A program made the translations under genes and the position numbers. 54,410 bases of DNA, from NCBI GenBank assembly GCA_947373495.1, contig CANBXZ010000006.1:1-54410 (forward strand), given 5' to 3'. Of this stretch, positions 1 to 8,138 are shown piece by piece (within the stretch, counting starts at the first letter, position 1; every line of letters begins with the position of its first letter). Origin of the DNA: Acetobacteraceae bacterium. GTDB taxonomy: Bacteria > Pseudomonadota > Alphaproteobacteria > Acetobacterales > Acetobacteraceae. Under the pieces are notes generated by a model. That model did not search any database. It had not been told where the DNA came from and saw nothing but the letters and a program-made list of their open reading frames with translations.

Positions 1-566
1 AGCGCCCGGCGGCGCAGCCGGCCCGGCGCCCGGCCCAGCCGGCGCAACGCCCGGCCCGCCCGGCCGCGCAACCGCCCGCCCCGGCGCCCGTGGCCCCGGT
101 GGTGCCGCCGCCGCTGGTGGTGGAACCCGGCAAGGGCAATGTCACCGGCCTGGCCATTCCGCGCTTCGCCGCGCTGCGGTCCAATGAAGTGAACCTGCGC
201 GTCGGGCCCAGCACCTCCCACCCGGCGGAATGGACCTATCGGCGGCGCGAATTGCCGGTGGAGATCGTCGGCGAGTTCCAGCAATGGCGGCAGATCCGCG
301 ACATGGAGGGCACCCTGGGCTGGGTGCATTCCGCCACGCTGACCGGCCGCCGCACCTTCGTGGTGCGCGCCAACGAAACCATGCTGCGCCGCCGCCCGGA
401 AGCCGATGCCACCCCGGTGGCCCGCCTGATGCCGGGCGTCGTCGGCCGCATCCGCACCTGCACCGCCGGGGCTTCCTGGTGCGAGGTGCAGGCCGGCGAG
501 TATCGCGGCTTCGTGCCCCGCAGCGCCATCTGGGGCGTGGCGGCGGATGAGACGGTGGGCGGCTGA
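1..566 (+). CDS. SH3-domain protein, C-terminal part (5' end outside window)
   Basis: The reading frame is open from base 3 and has no clear start in the window, so the gene begins upstream; about 187 codons are visible. The first 30-40 visible residues are a low-complexity Pro/Ala/Arg/Gln linker. Two bacterial SH3-like repeats follow: the first opens with an NLRVGPS motif and contains the W-R-I-R and GWVH strands, the second opens with the LRRRP motif and ends near GFVPRSAIWGV. This is the SH3_4 (DUF1058) arrangement of secreted or periplasmic proteins thought to bind cell-wall components. That role is family knowledge; nothing here identifies the ligand. The signal peptide, if any, lies outside the window. 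Confidence 0.75.
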   Translation, partial: RPAAQPARRPAQPAQRPARPAAQPPAPAPVAPVVPPPLVVEPGKGNVTGLAIPRFAALRSNEVNLRVGPSTSHPAEWTYRRRELPVEIVGEFQQWRQIRDMEGTLGWVHSATLTGRRTFVVRANETMLRRRPEADATPVARLMPGVVGRIRTCTAGASWCEVQAGEYRGFVPRSAIWGVAADETVGG

Positions 567-613
567 CCGCCTGCCGCTGGACGCCTGCCGCCTGGCGGCG
601 CTAGCTTTGCCGC

Positions 614-907
614 ATGAGCGAGACCGAACACACCCCGGCCATCCACGACATCGGCGGCATCCAGCGCTTCCACTGCACCCCGGTGGAACGTGACGAGGAG
701 CCGCCGGATGCCTTCGGCAAGCGCGTGGACGCGCTGCGCCAGTTGCTGGCGAAGAAGGGCTTCATGACCGTGGACGAGCTGCGCCGCGGCATCGAGAGCA
801 TTCCCGAGGCCGAGTATTTCGAGCTGACCTACTACGAGCGCTGGCTGCGCAGCATCACCACGCTGATGCTGGAAAAGGGCGTGGTGCTGCCGGAGGACCT
901 GGCATGA
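614..907 (+). CDS. Nitrile hydratase beta-subunit N-terminal half / thiocyanate hydrolase beta-like subunit
   Basis: A 97-residue protein. It has the IHDIGG motif that opens nitrile hydratase beta subunits and the helical YYERWLRSI...LMLEKGV segment that closes the helical half of that subunit. A normal beta subunit is about 220 residues; here only the N-terminal helical half is present, and the C-terminal half is the next gene, whose ATG at 904 overlaps this stop by 4 bases. The same split is known in thiocyanate hydrolase (beta plus alpha subunits) and in some three-subunit nitrile hydratases. It presumably forms part of a heterotrimeric unit with the next two products. The substrate cannot be assigned from sequence alone. 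Confidence 0.8.
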   Translation: MSETEHTPAIHDIGGIQRFHCTPVERDEEPPDAFGKRVDALRQLLAKKGFMTVDELRRGIESIPEAEYFELTYYERWLRSITTLMLEKGVVLPEDLA

Positions 908-1191
908 CCCCGCGCTTCGCCGCCGGCACCCAGGTGCTGGTGAAGAACGATTGGCCCGAGGAACGTGGCCCCTGCCACATCCGCACCCCGCATTATCTGC
1001 GCGGCCGCCCGGGCCGGGTGGAACGCGTGCTGGGCGCCTTCCGCAACCCGGAAGACCTGGCCTTCGCCCGCCCGGCGGAAACCCGCGTGCTGTACCATGT
1101 GGAGTTCGACCAGCCCGGCATCTTCCCGGACGGCCAGACCCCGGACAAGCTGCTGGTGGAAATCTTCGAACATTGGCTGGAGGCCGCCTGA
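904..1191 (+). CDS. Nitrile hydratase beta-subunit C-terminal half / thiocyanate hydrolase alpha-like subunit
   Basis: A 95-residue protein equal to the SH3-like barrel that ends nitrile hydratase beta subunits: F-A-A-G-T-Q-V-L-V near the start, then P-C-H-I-R-T-P-H-Y-L-R-G with G-R-V-E-R, and a Y-H-V-E-F-D strand. The motifs RTPxYxRGxxG and V-x-F are standard for the family and contribute to subunit contact next to the metal site. The ATG overlaps the upstream stop by 4 bases and the next gene starts 2 bases after this stop, so translational coupling is likely. An accessory protein of the NHase group is possible, but order and pairing favour a structural subunit. Confidence 0.8.
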   Translation: MTPRFAAGTQVLVKNDWPEERGPCHIRTPHYLRGRPGRVERVLGAFRNPEDLAFARPAETRVLYHVEFDQPGIFPDGQTPDKLLVEIFEHWLEAA

Positions 1192-1193
1192 GC

Positions 1194-1781
1194 ATGTCCA
1201 CGCCCGCCCGCGCCGAAAGCGTCGCCCATCTTGAACGCCTGATCACCGCGCTGACCGCCAAGGGGCATGTCAGCGAGGATGAACTGGCCTTGCAGCAGGC
1301 CAGCACCGACAAGGCCAGCCCCGAGGTGGGCGCCCGCATGGTGGCCCGCGCCTGGCTGAACCCGGAATGGCGCGCCATGATGCTGCGCAGCGGCACCGAG
1401 GCGGTGGAGGCGCTCGGCATCTCCATGGCCGGCGCCCCGCCGCTGGGGGTGCTGGAGGATACCGCGAAGCGCCACCACCTGATCGTCTGCACCCTGTGCA
1501 GCTGCTACCCGCGCGCCGTGCTGGGCTACCCGCCCTACTGGTACAAAAGCTTTTCCTACCGCAGCCGCGTGGTGCGCGAACCGCGCGCGGTGATGGCGGA
1601 ATGGGGCAGCGAACTGCCCGACGACATTGAACTGCGCGTGGTGGACAGCACCGCGGACTACCGCTGGATGGTGCTGCCGCGGCGCCCGGCCGGCACCGAG
1701 GGCTGGAGCGAGGATCAATTGGCCGCCCTGGTCACCCGGGACGTGCTGGTGGGCGTAGCCCTGCCGAAGCTGCCCGCCTGA
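1194..1781 (+). CDS. Cobalt-type nitrile hydratase alpha / thiocyanate hydrolase gamma-like catalytic subunit
   Basis: A 195-residue protein of normal length for a nitrile hydratase alpha subunit. The metal-binding claw motif V-C-T-L-C-S-C-Y-P-R lies near residues 100-109. Threonine after the first cysteine is the signature of the cobalt (not iron) class, where the second and third Cys are oxidised to sulfinate and sulfenate. The downstream G-Y-P-P-Y-W-Y-K-S-F-S-Y-R-S-R-V-V-R-E-P-R stretch and the late RPAGTEGWSEDQL...LVTRD block are both highly conserved. It hydrates nitriles to amides, or hydrolyses thiocyanate to carbonyl sulfide and ammonia if the complex is of the SCNase type. It is the third gene of the operon; an MFS gene follows, overlapping its stop. 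Confidence 0.88.
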   Translation: MSTPARAESVAHLERLITALTAKGHVSEDELALQQASTDKASPEVGARMVARAWLNPEWRAMMLRSGTEAVEALGISMAGAPPLGVLEDTAKRHHLIVCTLCSCYPRAVLGYPPYWYKSFSYRSRVVREPRAVMAEWGSELPDDIELRVVDSTADYRWMVLPRRPAGTEGWSEDQLAALVTRDVLVGVALPKLPA

Positions 1782-3130
1782 GCCACACCGCCGAAGCCGC
1801 CGACGGGCTGCCACAGCCCCGCCGGCGCTGGGCCATCGTCGCCATCATCGGGTCCATCGCCATCACGGTGATGGACACCGCGATGCTGAACCTGGCGCTG
1901 CCAACCATCACCCGAGACCTGGGCATCGACCCGGCCATGGCCACGTGGCTGCCCAACGCCTACCTGCTGGCGGTGGTCACCACGCTGCTGCCCGCGGCCT
2001 CGCTGGGGGAGATCCTGGGGTTCCGCCGGGTGTTCCTCGGCGGCATGCTGGTGTTCTCGCTGGGCGGTATCGCGGCGGCCATGGCGCCGGACTTCTGGGT
2101 GCTGCTGGCCTGCCGCGTGGTGCAGGGGGTGGCGTCCTCGGCCGTGCAATCGCTGACCGCGGGGCTGGTGCGCTACACCTACCCGGCGGCGCATCTGGGC
2201 CGCGCCATCGGGGTGAACGCCACCGCGGTGGCGGTCTCCGCCGCCATGGCGCCAACCCTGGCCGCCGCCATCCTGGCCTTCGCCGCCTGGCCGATGCTGT
2301 TCGCCGTCATCGCCCCGATCGGCCTGGTCTGCTGCGCCATCGGCTGGAAGGCGCTGCCGCACACGCCGCGCAGCACCCGCGCCTTCGACGCGCCCAGCGC
2401 CTGGCTGAACGTGCTGGCCTTCGGGCTGCTGTTCCTCGGCGTGGACCTGCTGCTGCCGCGCACCGGGCTGGCGCTGGTGCTGCTGGCGCTGGCCGGGCTG
2501 GCCTGCTGGCTGCTGGTGGCGCGGCAGTTGACCCAGCCGGCGCCGATGCTGCCGCTGGACCTGCTGCGCAACCGCACCATCGGCCTGGCGGTCTGCGCTT
2601 CGGTCTGCGGCTTTTCCGCCTGGGCGGTCAGCTATGTGGCGCTGCCCTTCCTGCTGCAATCCGCCGGCTGGAGCCAGGTGCAGACCGGCCTCATCATGAC
2701 GCCCTGGCCGCTGGCGCTGGGCGTGGCCGCGCCGCTGGCCGGCCGGCTGTCGGACCGGGTGCCCACCGCCTTCCTGTGTGCCGGCGGCATGGTGGTGTTC
2801 GCGGTCGGGCTGCTGCTGGTGGAGGGGCTGGGCGGGGCGGCGCCGATGGTGCTGCTGGGCGCCAGCCTGGCGCTGTGCGGCGCCGGCTTCGGCTTCTTCC
2901 AAACCCCCAACAACCGCACCATGCTGAGCGCGGCGCCCAAGGCACGCAGCGGCGGGGCCGGCGGCATCCAGGCCACCGCCCGGCTGCTGGGCCACACCAA
3001 CGGCACCACCATCATGGCGCTGAGCTTCCAGGTGGCCGGCACCGGCGGCCCGCGGCTGGCGCTGGGCTTCGGTATTCTGTTCGCGCTGCTGGCCGCCGGG
3101 TTCAGCCTGTTCCGCGGCCGGCCCCGATAG
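1778..3130 (+). CDS. MFS transporter (DHA2-like), probable CTG start
   Basis: A drug:H+ antiporter-like membrane protein of about 450 residues. The first in-frame ATG/GTG (1868-1871) falls inside the first membrane helix, cutting off the basic PRRRW lead and the helix start. No ATG, GTG or TTG lies between the last in-frame stop and 1868. A CTG at 1778, sharing four bases (CTGA) with the stop of the hydratase gene, restores a normal N terminus followed by a full helix 1 with the DHA2-type motif V-M-D-T-A-M-L-N-L-A-L-P. Roughly 12-14 hydrophobic segments follow. It may export or import a compound linked to the upstream hydratase (inference). Start confidence is moderate, family confidence high. 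Confidence 0.8.
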   Translation: MSHTAEAADGLPQPRRRWAIVAIIGSIAITVMDTAMLNLALPTITRDLGIDPAMATWLPNAYLLAVVTTLLPAASLGEILGFRRVFLGGMLVFSLGGIAAAMAPDFWVLLACRVVQGVASSAVQSLTAGLVRYTYPAAHLGRAIGVNATAVAVSAAMAPTLAAAILAFAAWPMLFAVIAPIGLVCCAIGWKALPHTPRSTRAFDAPSAWLNVLAFGLLFLGVDLLLPRTGLALVLLALAGLACWLLVARQLTQPAPMLPLDLLRNRTIGLAVCASVCGFSAWAVSYVALPFLLQSAGWSQVQTGLIMTPWPLALGVAAPLAGRLSDRVPTAFLCAGGMVVFAVGLLLVEGLGGAAPMVLLGASLALCGAGFGFFQTPNNRTMLSAAPKARSGGAGGIQATARLLGHTNGTTIMALSFQVAGTGGPRLALGFGILFALLAAGFSLFRGRPR

Positions 3131-3155
3131 CGCCAGCCGGCAGCGCCAGCGGGTT

Positions 3156-3980
3156 CTAGCGCCGCAGCGGGCCGGCTTCGTTCAGCGCCAGGTTCTGCTG
3201 CGCCAAATCGGCCGTGGCGCTGTCCGGCGCCAGGGTGATGGCGCGTTCCCAGTCTTCCCGGGCGCCGGTGGTGTCGCCCTTCAACTGGCGGACGATGCCG
3301 CGTTCCAGCAGCGCCTCGGCATTGTCGGGGTCGGCTTCCAGGGCGCGGATGATGTCGCGCTCGGCCTGGTCCACCTGGTCCAGGTGGCGCCAGCTGGCGG
3401 CGCGGAACACCCAGGCATCGGCCCGGTCCGGGTCCAGCCCCAGGGCGCGGTTCAGATCCTCGACCGCCTCGTTGTAGCGGCCGAGCGAGCCCAGCGCCAC
3501 GGCGCGGTCCACCAGCAGATCCACATCGGTCGGGGTCAGGGTCAGCGCCATGGTGGTGGCGGCGAAGGCGCGGCCGGCCTGCCCGGCCATCAGCCAGGCC
3601 TGCCCGGCCTGGGCGAAGACCGCGGCGCGGGCCGGGCCGCTGCCACGGCTGCGGCTGGCCAGTTGCTCCAGCCGTTCGGCCGCCTTGTCCGGCTCCCCCA
3701 GGCCCAGCACGGCCAGGGCGCCGCAATGCTGCGCGCCCTCGCCACCGCCGGTGGCCTCCCAGGCCTCGGCCAGGGAAAGTGCGCCGGTCGGGTCGGTGCG
3801 AAGCGCCAGCAGGCAGCGCTCATACTCCTCACCTTCGGCCAGGCGCACGGGTTCCGGCGGCACCGGAAGCACCTCGGCACTCGGCGACATGTCGGTGCGC
3901 AGCAGGAACCAGGCGCCACCGGCAGCCGCCAGCATGACGGCGGCGAAGACACCAAGCAGCATGGGACGGGGGGTTTTCAC
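3156..3980 (-). CDS. Membrane-anchored TPR protein
   Basis: A 274-residue protein with one N-terminal hydrophobic segment (about residues 8-26, after the basic MKTPRP lead) acting as signal anchor or signal peptide. The C-terminal half carries tetratricopeptide repeats: three consecutive 34-residue units begin near the LGSLGRYNEAVEDLNRAL stretch and show the typical A-x-x-x-L-x-x-D-P-D-x-A spacing. TPR proteins mediate protein contacts; no enzymatic domain is visible and the partner is unknown. It converges on the MFS gene with only 25 bases between and is divergent from the epimerase gene. Confidence 0.75.
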   Translation of the reverse strand: MKTPRPMLLGVFAAVMLAAAGGAWFLLRTDMSPSAEVLPVPPEPVRLAEGEEYERCLLALRTDPTGALSLAEAWEATGGGEGAQHCGALAVLGLGEPDKAAERLEQLASRSRGSGPARAAVFAQAGQAWLMAGQAGRAFAATTMALTLTPTDVDLLVDRAVALGSLGRYNEAVEDLNRALGLDPDRADAWVFRAASWRHLDQVDQAERDIIRALEADPDNAEALLERGIVRQLKGDTTGAREDWERAITLAPDSATADLAQQNLALNEAGPLRR

Positions 3981-4137
3981 CAGGACAGTCTAAAGCAATC
4001 CTGGCCTGGGCGGAATCGCCCGAGTGCCGAATTTCCATGCTGAATGCAGCCATCTGCACCGCCACCCTGGCGGGCGGGCGGCGGCGGTGCCAGATCAGCC
4101 CGGCACAGCACCGCGAACCCAGGGTAAGGCGAGCCAC

Positions 4138-5031
4138 GTGACGAAACATCTGCTGATCGCCGGGCTGGGCTATAGCGGCATGGCGGTGGCGCGGGCGGCG
4201 CTGGCGGCCGGCTGGCGCGTCACCGGCACGGCGCGGGACCCTGCCCGGGCCCGGCCGCCGGCCGGCGCCGACGTGGTGGGGTTCGACGCCGCCGGCCCGG
4301 CCCTGCGCCAGGCCAGCCATGTGCTGGTCACCGCCGCCCCCGGCCCGGCTGGCGACCCGGTGCTGGCCAGCCATGCCGCGGCGCTGCGGGACAATGCCGG
4401 GCTGGCCTGGCTGGGCTACATCTCCACCACCGGCATCTATGGCAACCGCCATGGCGGCTGGGTGGAAGAGAGCACCGCCCCGGCGCCGACGCAGGACCGC
4501 ACCCGCCGGCGGCTGGCGGCGGAACAGGCCTGGGCGGCGCTGGCCGGCCGCCACGCGGTGGATGTGCTGCGCGCCGGCGGCATCTATGGCCCCGGGCGCA
4601 GCGTGTTCGACGAGCTGCGCGACGGCACCGCCCGCCGCACGGTGAAGCCGGGCCACGCCTTCAGCCGCATCCACCGCGACGACATCGCCGTGGCGGTGCT
4701 GGCGGCCATGGCCACGGCGGCGCCCACCGGGCTGCGGCTGCTGAACCTGGTGGACGACGAGCCGGTGGAGAGCGCCGTGGTGGTGGAACACGCCGCCGCG
4801 CTGCTGGGCGTGCCGCCACCCCCGGCGGTGCCCTTCGCCACGGCGGAGGCCGGCATGTCGCCGATGGCGCGCAGCTTCTGGAGCGAGAATCGCCGGGTGG
4901 CCAATGCCGCCACCAAGGCGGCGCTGGGCCTGGCCTGGCGCTACCCCAGCTACCGCGAGGGGCTGGCGGCGATCCTGGCCGAGGAACAGGCCATGGCGGC
5001 GGGCCACCCCACCCCAGGCGGCCCTGCCTGA
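4138..5031 (+). CDS. NAD-dependent epimerase/dehydratase family protein (extended SDR)
   Basis: A 297-residue Rossmann protein. The GTG at 4138 is chosen because the dinucleotide-binding strand begins at once: H-L-L-I-A-G-L-G-Y-S-G, a G-x-x-x-x-G type loop. S-T-T-G-I-Y-G-N matches the YGxxK/S-T-x-x-Y region of extended short-chain dehydrogenases of the YeeZ-like group, and a G-G-I-Y-G-P-G-R motif follows. There is no conventional Y-x-x-x-K tetrad, which is usual in this subgroup. A more upstream ATG (4024) would add an unsupported, low-quality N-terminal extension. Substrate unknown. Confidence 0.8.
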   Translation: MTKHLLIAGLGYSGMAVARAALAAGWRVTGTARDPARARPPAGADVVGFDAAGPALRQASHVLVTAAPGPAGDPVLASHAAALRDNAGLAWLGYISTTGIYGNRHGGWVEESTAPAPTQDRTRRRLAAEQAWAALAGRHAVDVLRAGGIYGPGRSVFDELRDGTARRTVKPGHAFSRIHRDDIAVAVLAAMATAAPTGLRLLNLVDDEPVESAVVVEHAAALLGVPPPPAVPFATAEAGMSPMARSFWSENRRVANAATKAALGLAWRYPSYREGLAAILAEEQAMAAGHPTPGGPA

Positions 5032-5056
5032 AGGCGCCATCGGCCCGCTGGGGCCT

Positions 5057-5812
5057 TCACCCCAGCAGCCCGGCCACCTCCTGCCGCAGCAGCGCCAGGT
5101 CGCGCGGGGTGGAAAGCCGGTGGTCGCCATCCTTCACCAGCCGCACCTGCACGTCGGGGCTTTCCAGCCGGGCGGCGATGGTCAGCGCCAATTGCCAGGG
5201 CACGTCCGGGTCCTGCTGGCCATGCAGCAGCCGCACCGGCATCGCCAGGGGAATGGGCTTGTCCAGCAGCAGGTGGTCATGGCCCTCGCGCACCAATTCG
5301 CGGGCGATGGGATAGGGCGCGCCATATTGGCTCGGGCGCAGCCATACCCCGGTGCGGTCCATCTCGGCGCGGGCTTCGGCGGTCAGGCCGGCCTCGATCC
5401 GGGTGACGAAGTCCGGCGCCGCGGCCACGCCCACCAGCCCGCGCACCCGGCCGGGCCGGCGCAGCGCCAGCAGCAGCGCCAGCCAGCCGCCCATGGAGGA
5501 GCCGACCAGCACCTGCGGCCCCGCGGTCAGCCGGTCCAGCATCAGCGTGGCGTCGTCCAGCCAGCGGCCGATGGTGCCTTCGGCGAAGACCCCGCCGCTG
5601 GCGCCATGGCCGGAATAGTCGAAGCGCAGGAAGGCGCGGCCCTGTTCGGCGCAGAAGGCCGAGAGGTCCTCGGCCTTGCTGCCGGTCATGTCGCTGTTGA
5701 AGCCGCCGAGGAAGACCACCCCCGGCGTGGCCCCGGCCCGGTGGCGGTAGGCCAGCAGCACGCCATCGCCGCGGTCCAGCGTGCCGGCCTGCTCAACCAC
5801 GGGTTCAACCAC
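5057..5812 (-). CDS. Alpha/beta hydrolase
   Basis: About 251 residues from a GTG at 5812 that overlaps the stop of the FAH-family gene by 8 bases, with a G-rich Shine-Dalgarno-like stretch just upstream; a second GTG at 5800 is possible, since a short direct repeat (TCAACCACGGG) duplicates the start region. Fold markers: F-L-G-G-F-N-S-D-M oxyanion strand, F-D-Y-S-G-H-G-A-S-G, nucleophile elbow G-S-S-M-G-G with Ser as nucleophile, and the late K-D-G-D-H-R-L-S giving the catalytic His; the acid is probably the Asp in G-Q-Q-D-P-D. Likely a soluble esterase or C-C hydrolase acting with the coupled FAH-family enzyme; substrate not determined. Confidence 0.8.
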   Translation of the reverse strand: MVEPVVEQAGTLDRGDGVLLAYRHRAGATPGVVFLGGFNSDMTGSKAEDLSAFCAEQGRAFLRFDYSGHGASGGVFAEGTIGRWLDDATLMLDRLTAGPQVLVGSSMGGWLALLLALRRPGRVRGLVGVAAAPDFVTRIEAGLTAEARAEMDRTGVWLRPSQYGAPYPIARELVREGHDHLLLDKPIPLAMPVRLLHGQQDPDVPWQLALTIAARLESPDVQVRLVKDGDHRLSTPRDLALLRQEVAGLLG

Positions 5813-6974
5813 GGGGCAGCCCCCGCGCCGCCAGGCTGGCGAACAGCGCCCCGGTGCCGAAGCGCCAGGGCGGGCATTGGTCGGTCGGCAGCACCGTGTT
5901 CTGCAGGGCACCCAGCTTCGGCGTGGAAATCCGCACCACGTCGCCCGGCTTGTGGGTGAAGCCCAGGCCCGGCGCGCCACGGTCCTTGGCCGGGCTGAAC
6001 GGGGTGCCAAGGAACAGCACCACGCCATCCGGGTACTGGTGATGCGGCGAGACGAGTTGCGCCACCAGCTCCTCCGGGTCCCGGCTGATGGCGCCGACCG
6101 CGCCGGTTTCCTCCAGCACGAAGCCATCCGTGCCGGTAATGGCCATGGTGGTGATGCTGCGGCGCACGTCGTCCAGGCCATAGGTGGCGTCGAACAGCCG
6201 CACCAGCGGGCCGAGCGCGCAACTGGCGTTGTTGTCCTTGGCGCGGCCCAGCAGCAGGGCGGACCGGCCCTCGATGTCGCGCAGGTTCACGTCGTTGCCC
6301 AGCGTGGCGCCGATGATGCGCCCGGCGGCGTTCACCACCATCACCGCTTCCGGCTCCGGGTTCGACCACTGGCTGGCCGGATGCACCCCCACCGCCGCGC
6401 CGGGGCCCACGGCGGCCATGGGCTGGCACTTGGTGAAGATCTCGGCATCGGCGCCGATGCCCACTTCCAGGTACTGGCTCCACCAGCCCTTCTCGACCAG
6501 CGCGGCCTTGATCCGCATCGCCTGCGGGCTGCCCGGCTTCACCGCCGAAAGGTCGTCGCCCCCGGCGGCAGCGCCGCCATTGGCCCCGGCGGCAGCGCCG
6601 CCATTGGTCAGCACGGCCCGCACCTCGGCCCGCACCGCCTCGGCCTGGCTGGCATCGCCACGGCAGCGTTCCTCGATCACCCGTTCCAGCATGGAGCGCA
6701 CATAGGTGACGCCGGCGGCCTTGATGGCCTGCAGGTCCACCGGCGCCAGCAGTACCGCATCCGCCGGCAGCACCAGCGGCACGCCGCGGGCGGTGATGGC
6801 GGCGATCGGGTCGGCCTGGTTCAGCCAGGCGGAGACGGTGCCGAAGGCCGGCGTCATGTCGAAGCAGGCGCCGCCCAGCCAGGCCACGGCGATGGGGCCG
6901 GCCGGGGTCTGCACCCGCCCGGCATAACTGCCCGCGGGCCAATCGGTCGGCAGCAGGCTGGGGTCCAGGGCCAT
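5805..6974 (-). CDS. Fumarylacetoacetate hydrolase (FAH)-family protein
   Basis: A 389-residue protein; the ATG at 6974 follows a GGAGG ribosome site 9 bases upstream. The C-terminal two thirds is the FAH domain: E-V-G-I-G-A-D-A-E-I-F-T-K, H-P-A-S-Q-W-N-P-E-P-E (metal-binding Glu residues), then G-N-D-V-N-L-R-D-I-E-G-R. This longer FAH type with the G-D-D-L-S-A-V-K-P-G-S segment resembles 2-keto-3-deoxy sugar acid dehydratases and 5-oxo-acid hydratases. Function is therefore hydrolase or dehydratase on a 2-keto acid, not more precise. Residues near 140 contain an in-frame 8-residue duplication. It is divergent from the Ldh-type dehydrogenase at 7073, which suggests one pathway. Confidence 0.8.
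   Translation of the reverse strand: MALDPSLLPTDWPAGSYAGRVQTPAGPIAVAWLGGACFDMTPAFGTVSAWLNQADPIAAITARGVPLVLPADAVLLAPVDLQAIKAAGVTYVRSMLERVIEERCRGDASQAEAVRAEVRAVLTNGGAAAGANGGAAAGGDDLSAVKPGSPQAMRIKAALVEKGWWSQYLEVGIGADAEIFTKCQPMAAVGPGAAVGVHPASQWSNPEPEAVMVVNAAGRIIGATLGNDVNLRDIEGRSALLLGRAKDNNASCALGPLVRLFDATYGLDDVRRSITTMAITGTDGFVLEETGAVGAISRDPEELVAQLVSPHHQYPDGVVLFLGTPFSPAKDRGAPGLGFTHKPGDVVRISTPKLGALQNTVLPTDQCPPWRFGTGALFASLAARGLPRG
6561..6608. repeat. 24-bp tandem repeat (x2) inside the FAH-family gene
   Basis: Two adjacent 24-bp units (6561-6584 and 6585-6608) are identical except for the last base. They encode an in-frame duplicated N-G-G-A-A-A-G-x octapeptide, probably in a surface loop between the N-terminal domain and the FAH core. 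Confidence 0.9.
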
Positions 6975-7072
6975 GGGGGATTTCCTCCGGTTCTGGGGGC
7001 AGGATAGGCGGGCCGGTTGCCGGCGCGAAGCCCGCCGGGCACCATCCGGCAAACGCCCCGACGGAAACCGCC

Positions 7073-8125
7073 ATGACCGACCGCTATCGCGACACCGAAT
7101 TGCGCGCCTTCGCCGCCACCCTGTTCACCCGGGCCGGGATGGAGGCGGACAAGGCCGCGGTGGTGGCCGATGTGCTGGTGGAAGGCGACCTGCTGGGCCA
7201 CGACACCCACGGCCTGGCCCACCTGCCGCCCTACCTGGATGCCCTGGCCAGCGGTGCCATGCAGGGCGTGGGCGAGCCGGAATTGCTGGCCGAGACCCCG
7301 GTGGTGCAGACCTGGAACGGCCGCAAGCTGCCCGGCCCCTGGCTGGTGCGCCGCGCCAGCGACTGGGCCAGCGAGGCCGCGAAGACCTTCGGCATGGGCG
7401 CGGTTTCCATCCAACGCTCGGGGCATATCGGCTGCCTGGCGGCCTACCTGCAACGCATCGCCGAACGCGGCCAGGTGCTGCTGCTGCTGTCCAGCGACCC
7501 TTCCACCGCCTCGGTGGCGCCCTGGGGCGGCACGCGGCGGCTGTTCACCCCCAACCCCATCGCCGCCGGCTGGGGCCAGGGCGGTTCCAGCGTGATGATG
7601 GACATCTCCATGTCCATCACCACCAACGCCATGACCGCGCGCAAGCGCGGCGAGGGCAGCCGCTTCCCGGCGCCGACGCTGCTGACCGCCGAGGGCGCGC
7701 CGACCGACGACCCGAACGCCTTCTTCAGCGAACCGGGCGGCACGCTGCTGCCGCTGGGCGGCACCCAGGCCGGCCACAAGGGCGCCGCGCTCGGCATGCT
7801 GGTGGAGGCATTGACCGCCGGGCTTTCCGGCCATGGCCGCAAGGACCCGAACCCGGGCTGGGGCGCCGCCCTGCTGGTGCTGGTGCTGGACCCGGCGCGC
7901 TTCGGCGGCGCCGCGGCCTTCACCGCCGAGACCCAGTGGATGGCGGATGCGGTGCACGGCAACCCGCCGCCCCCTGGCGCCCCGCCGCCCCGCCTGCCGG
8001 GCGAACGCGGCCTGGCCCGCAAGGCGGAACAGCGCTTCAACGGCGTGGCGCTGCACCCCAGCATCGCGCCGCTGCTGCGGGCGCGCGGCGACCAGGCCGG
8101 GGTGGCTTTTCCGGCGCCGTTGTAG
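7073..8125 (+). CDS. Malate/L-lactate dehydrogenase-type oxidoreductase (Ldh family)
   Basis: A 350-residue protein of the Ldh_2 (MDH/LDH type 2) family, which uses NAD(P)H without a classical Rossmann fold. Visible signatures: L-G-H-D-T-H-G-L-A-H-L-P-P-Y (the D-x-H-G-x-x motif with catalytic His), G-A-V-S-I-Q-R-S-G-H-I-G, F-T-P-N-P-I-A-A-G, and the late L-G-G-T-Q-A-G-H-K-G-A-A-L-G-M-L-V-E substrate/cofactor block. Family members act on malate, lactate, ureidoglycolate, 2,3-diketo-gulonate or delta1-piperideine-2-carboxylate; which one applies is not clear. It is transcribed divergently from the FAH/hydrolase pair, and a repeat hairpin begins 14 bases after its stop. Confidence 0.85.
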   Translation: MTDRYRDTELRAFAATLFTRAGMEADKAAVVADVLVEGDLLGHDTHGLAHLPPYLDALASGAMQGVGEPELLAETPVVQTWNGRKLPGPWLVRRASDWASEAAKTFGMGAVSIQRSGHIGCLAAYLQRIAERGQVLLLLSSDPSTASVAPWGGTRRLFTPNPIAAGWGQGGSSVMMDISMSITTNAMTARKRGEGSRFPAPTLLTAEGAPTDDPNAFFSEPGGTLLPLGGTQAGHKGAALGMLVEALTAGLSGHGRKDPNPGWGAALLVLVLDPARFGGAAAFTAETQWMADAVHGNPPPPGAPPPRLPGERGLARKAEQRFNGVALHPSIAPLLRARGDQAGVAFPAPL

Positions 8126-8138
8126 GGCATTCCCTGCC

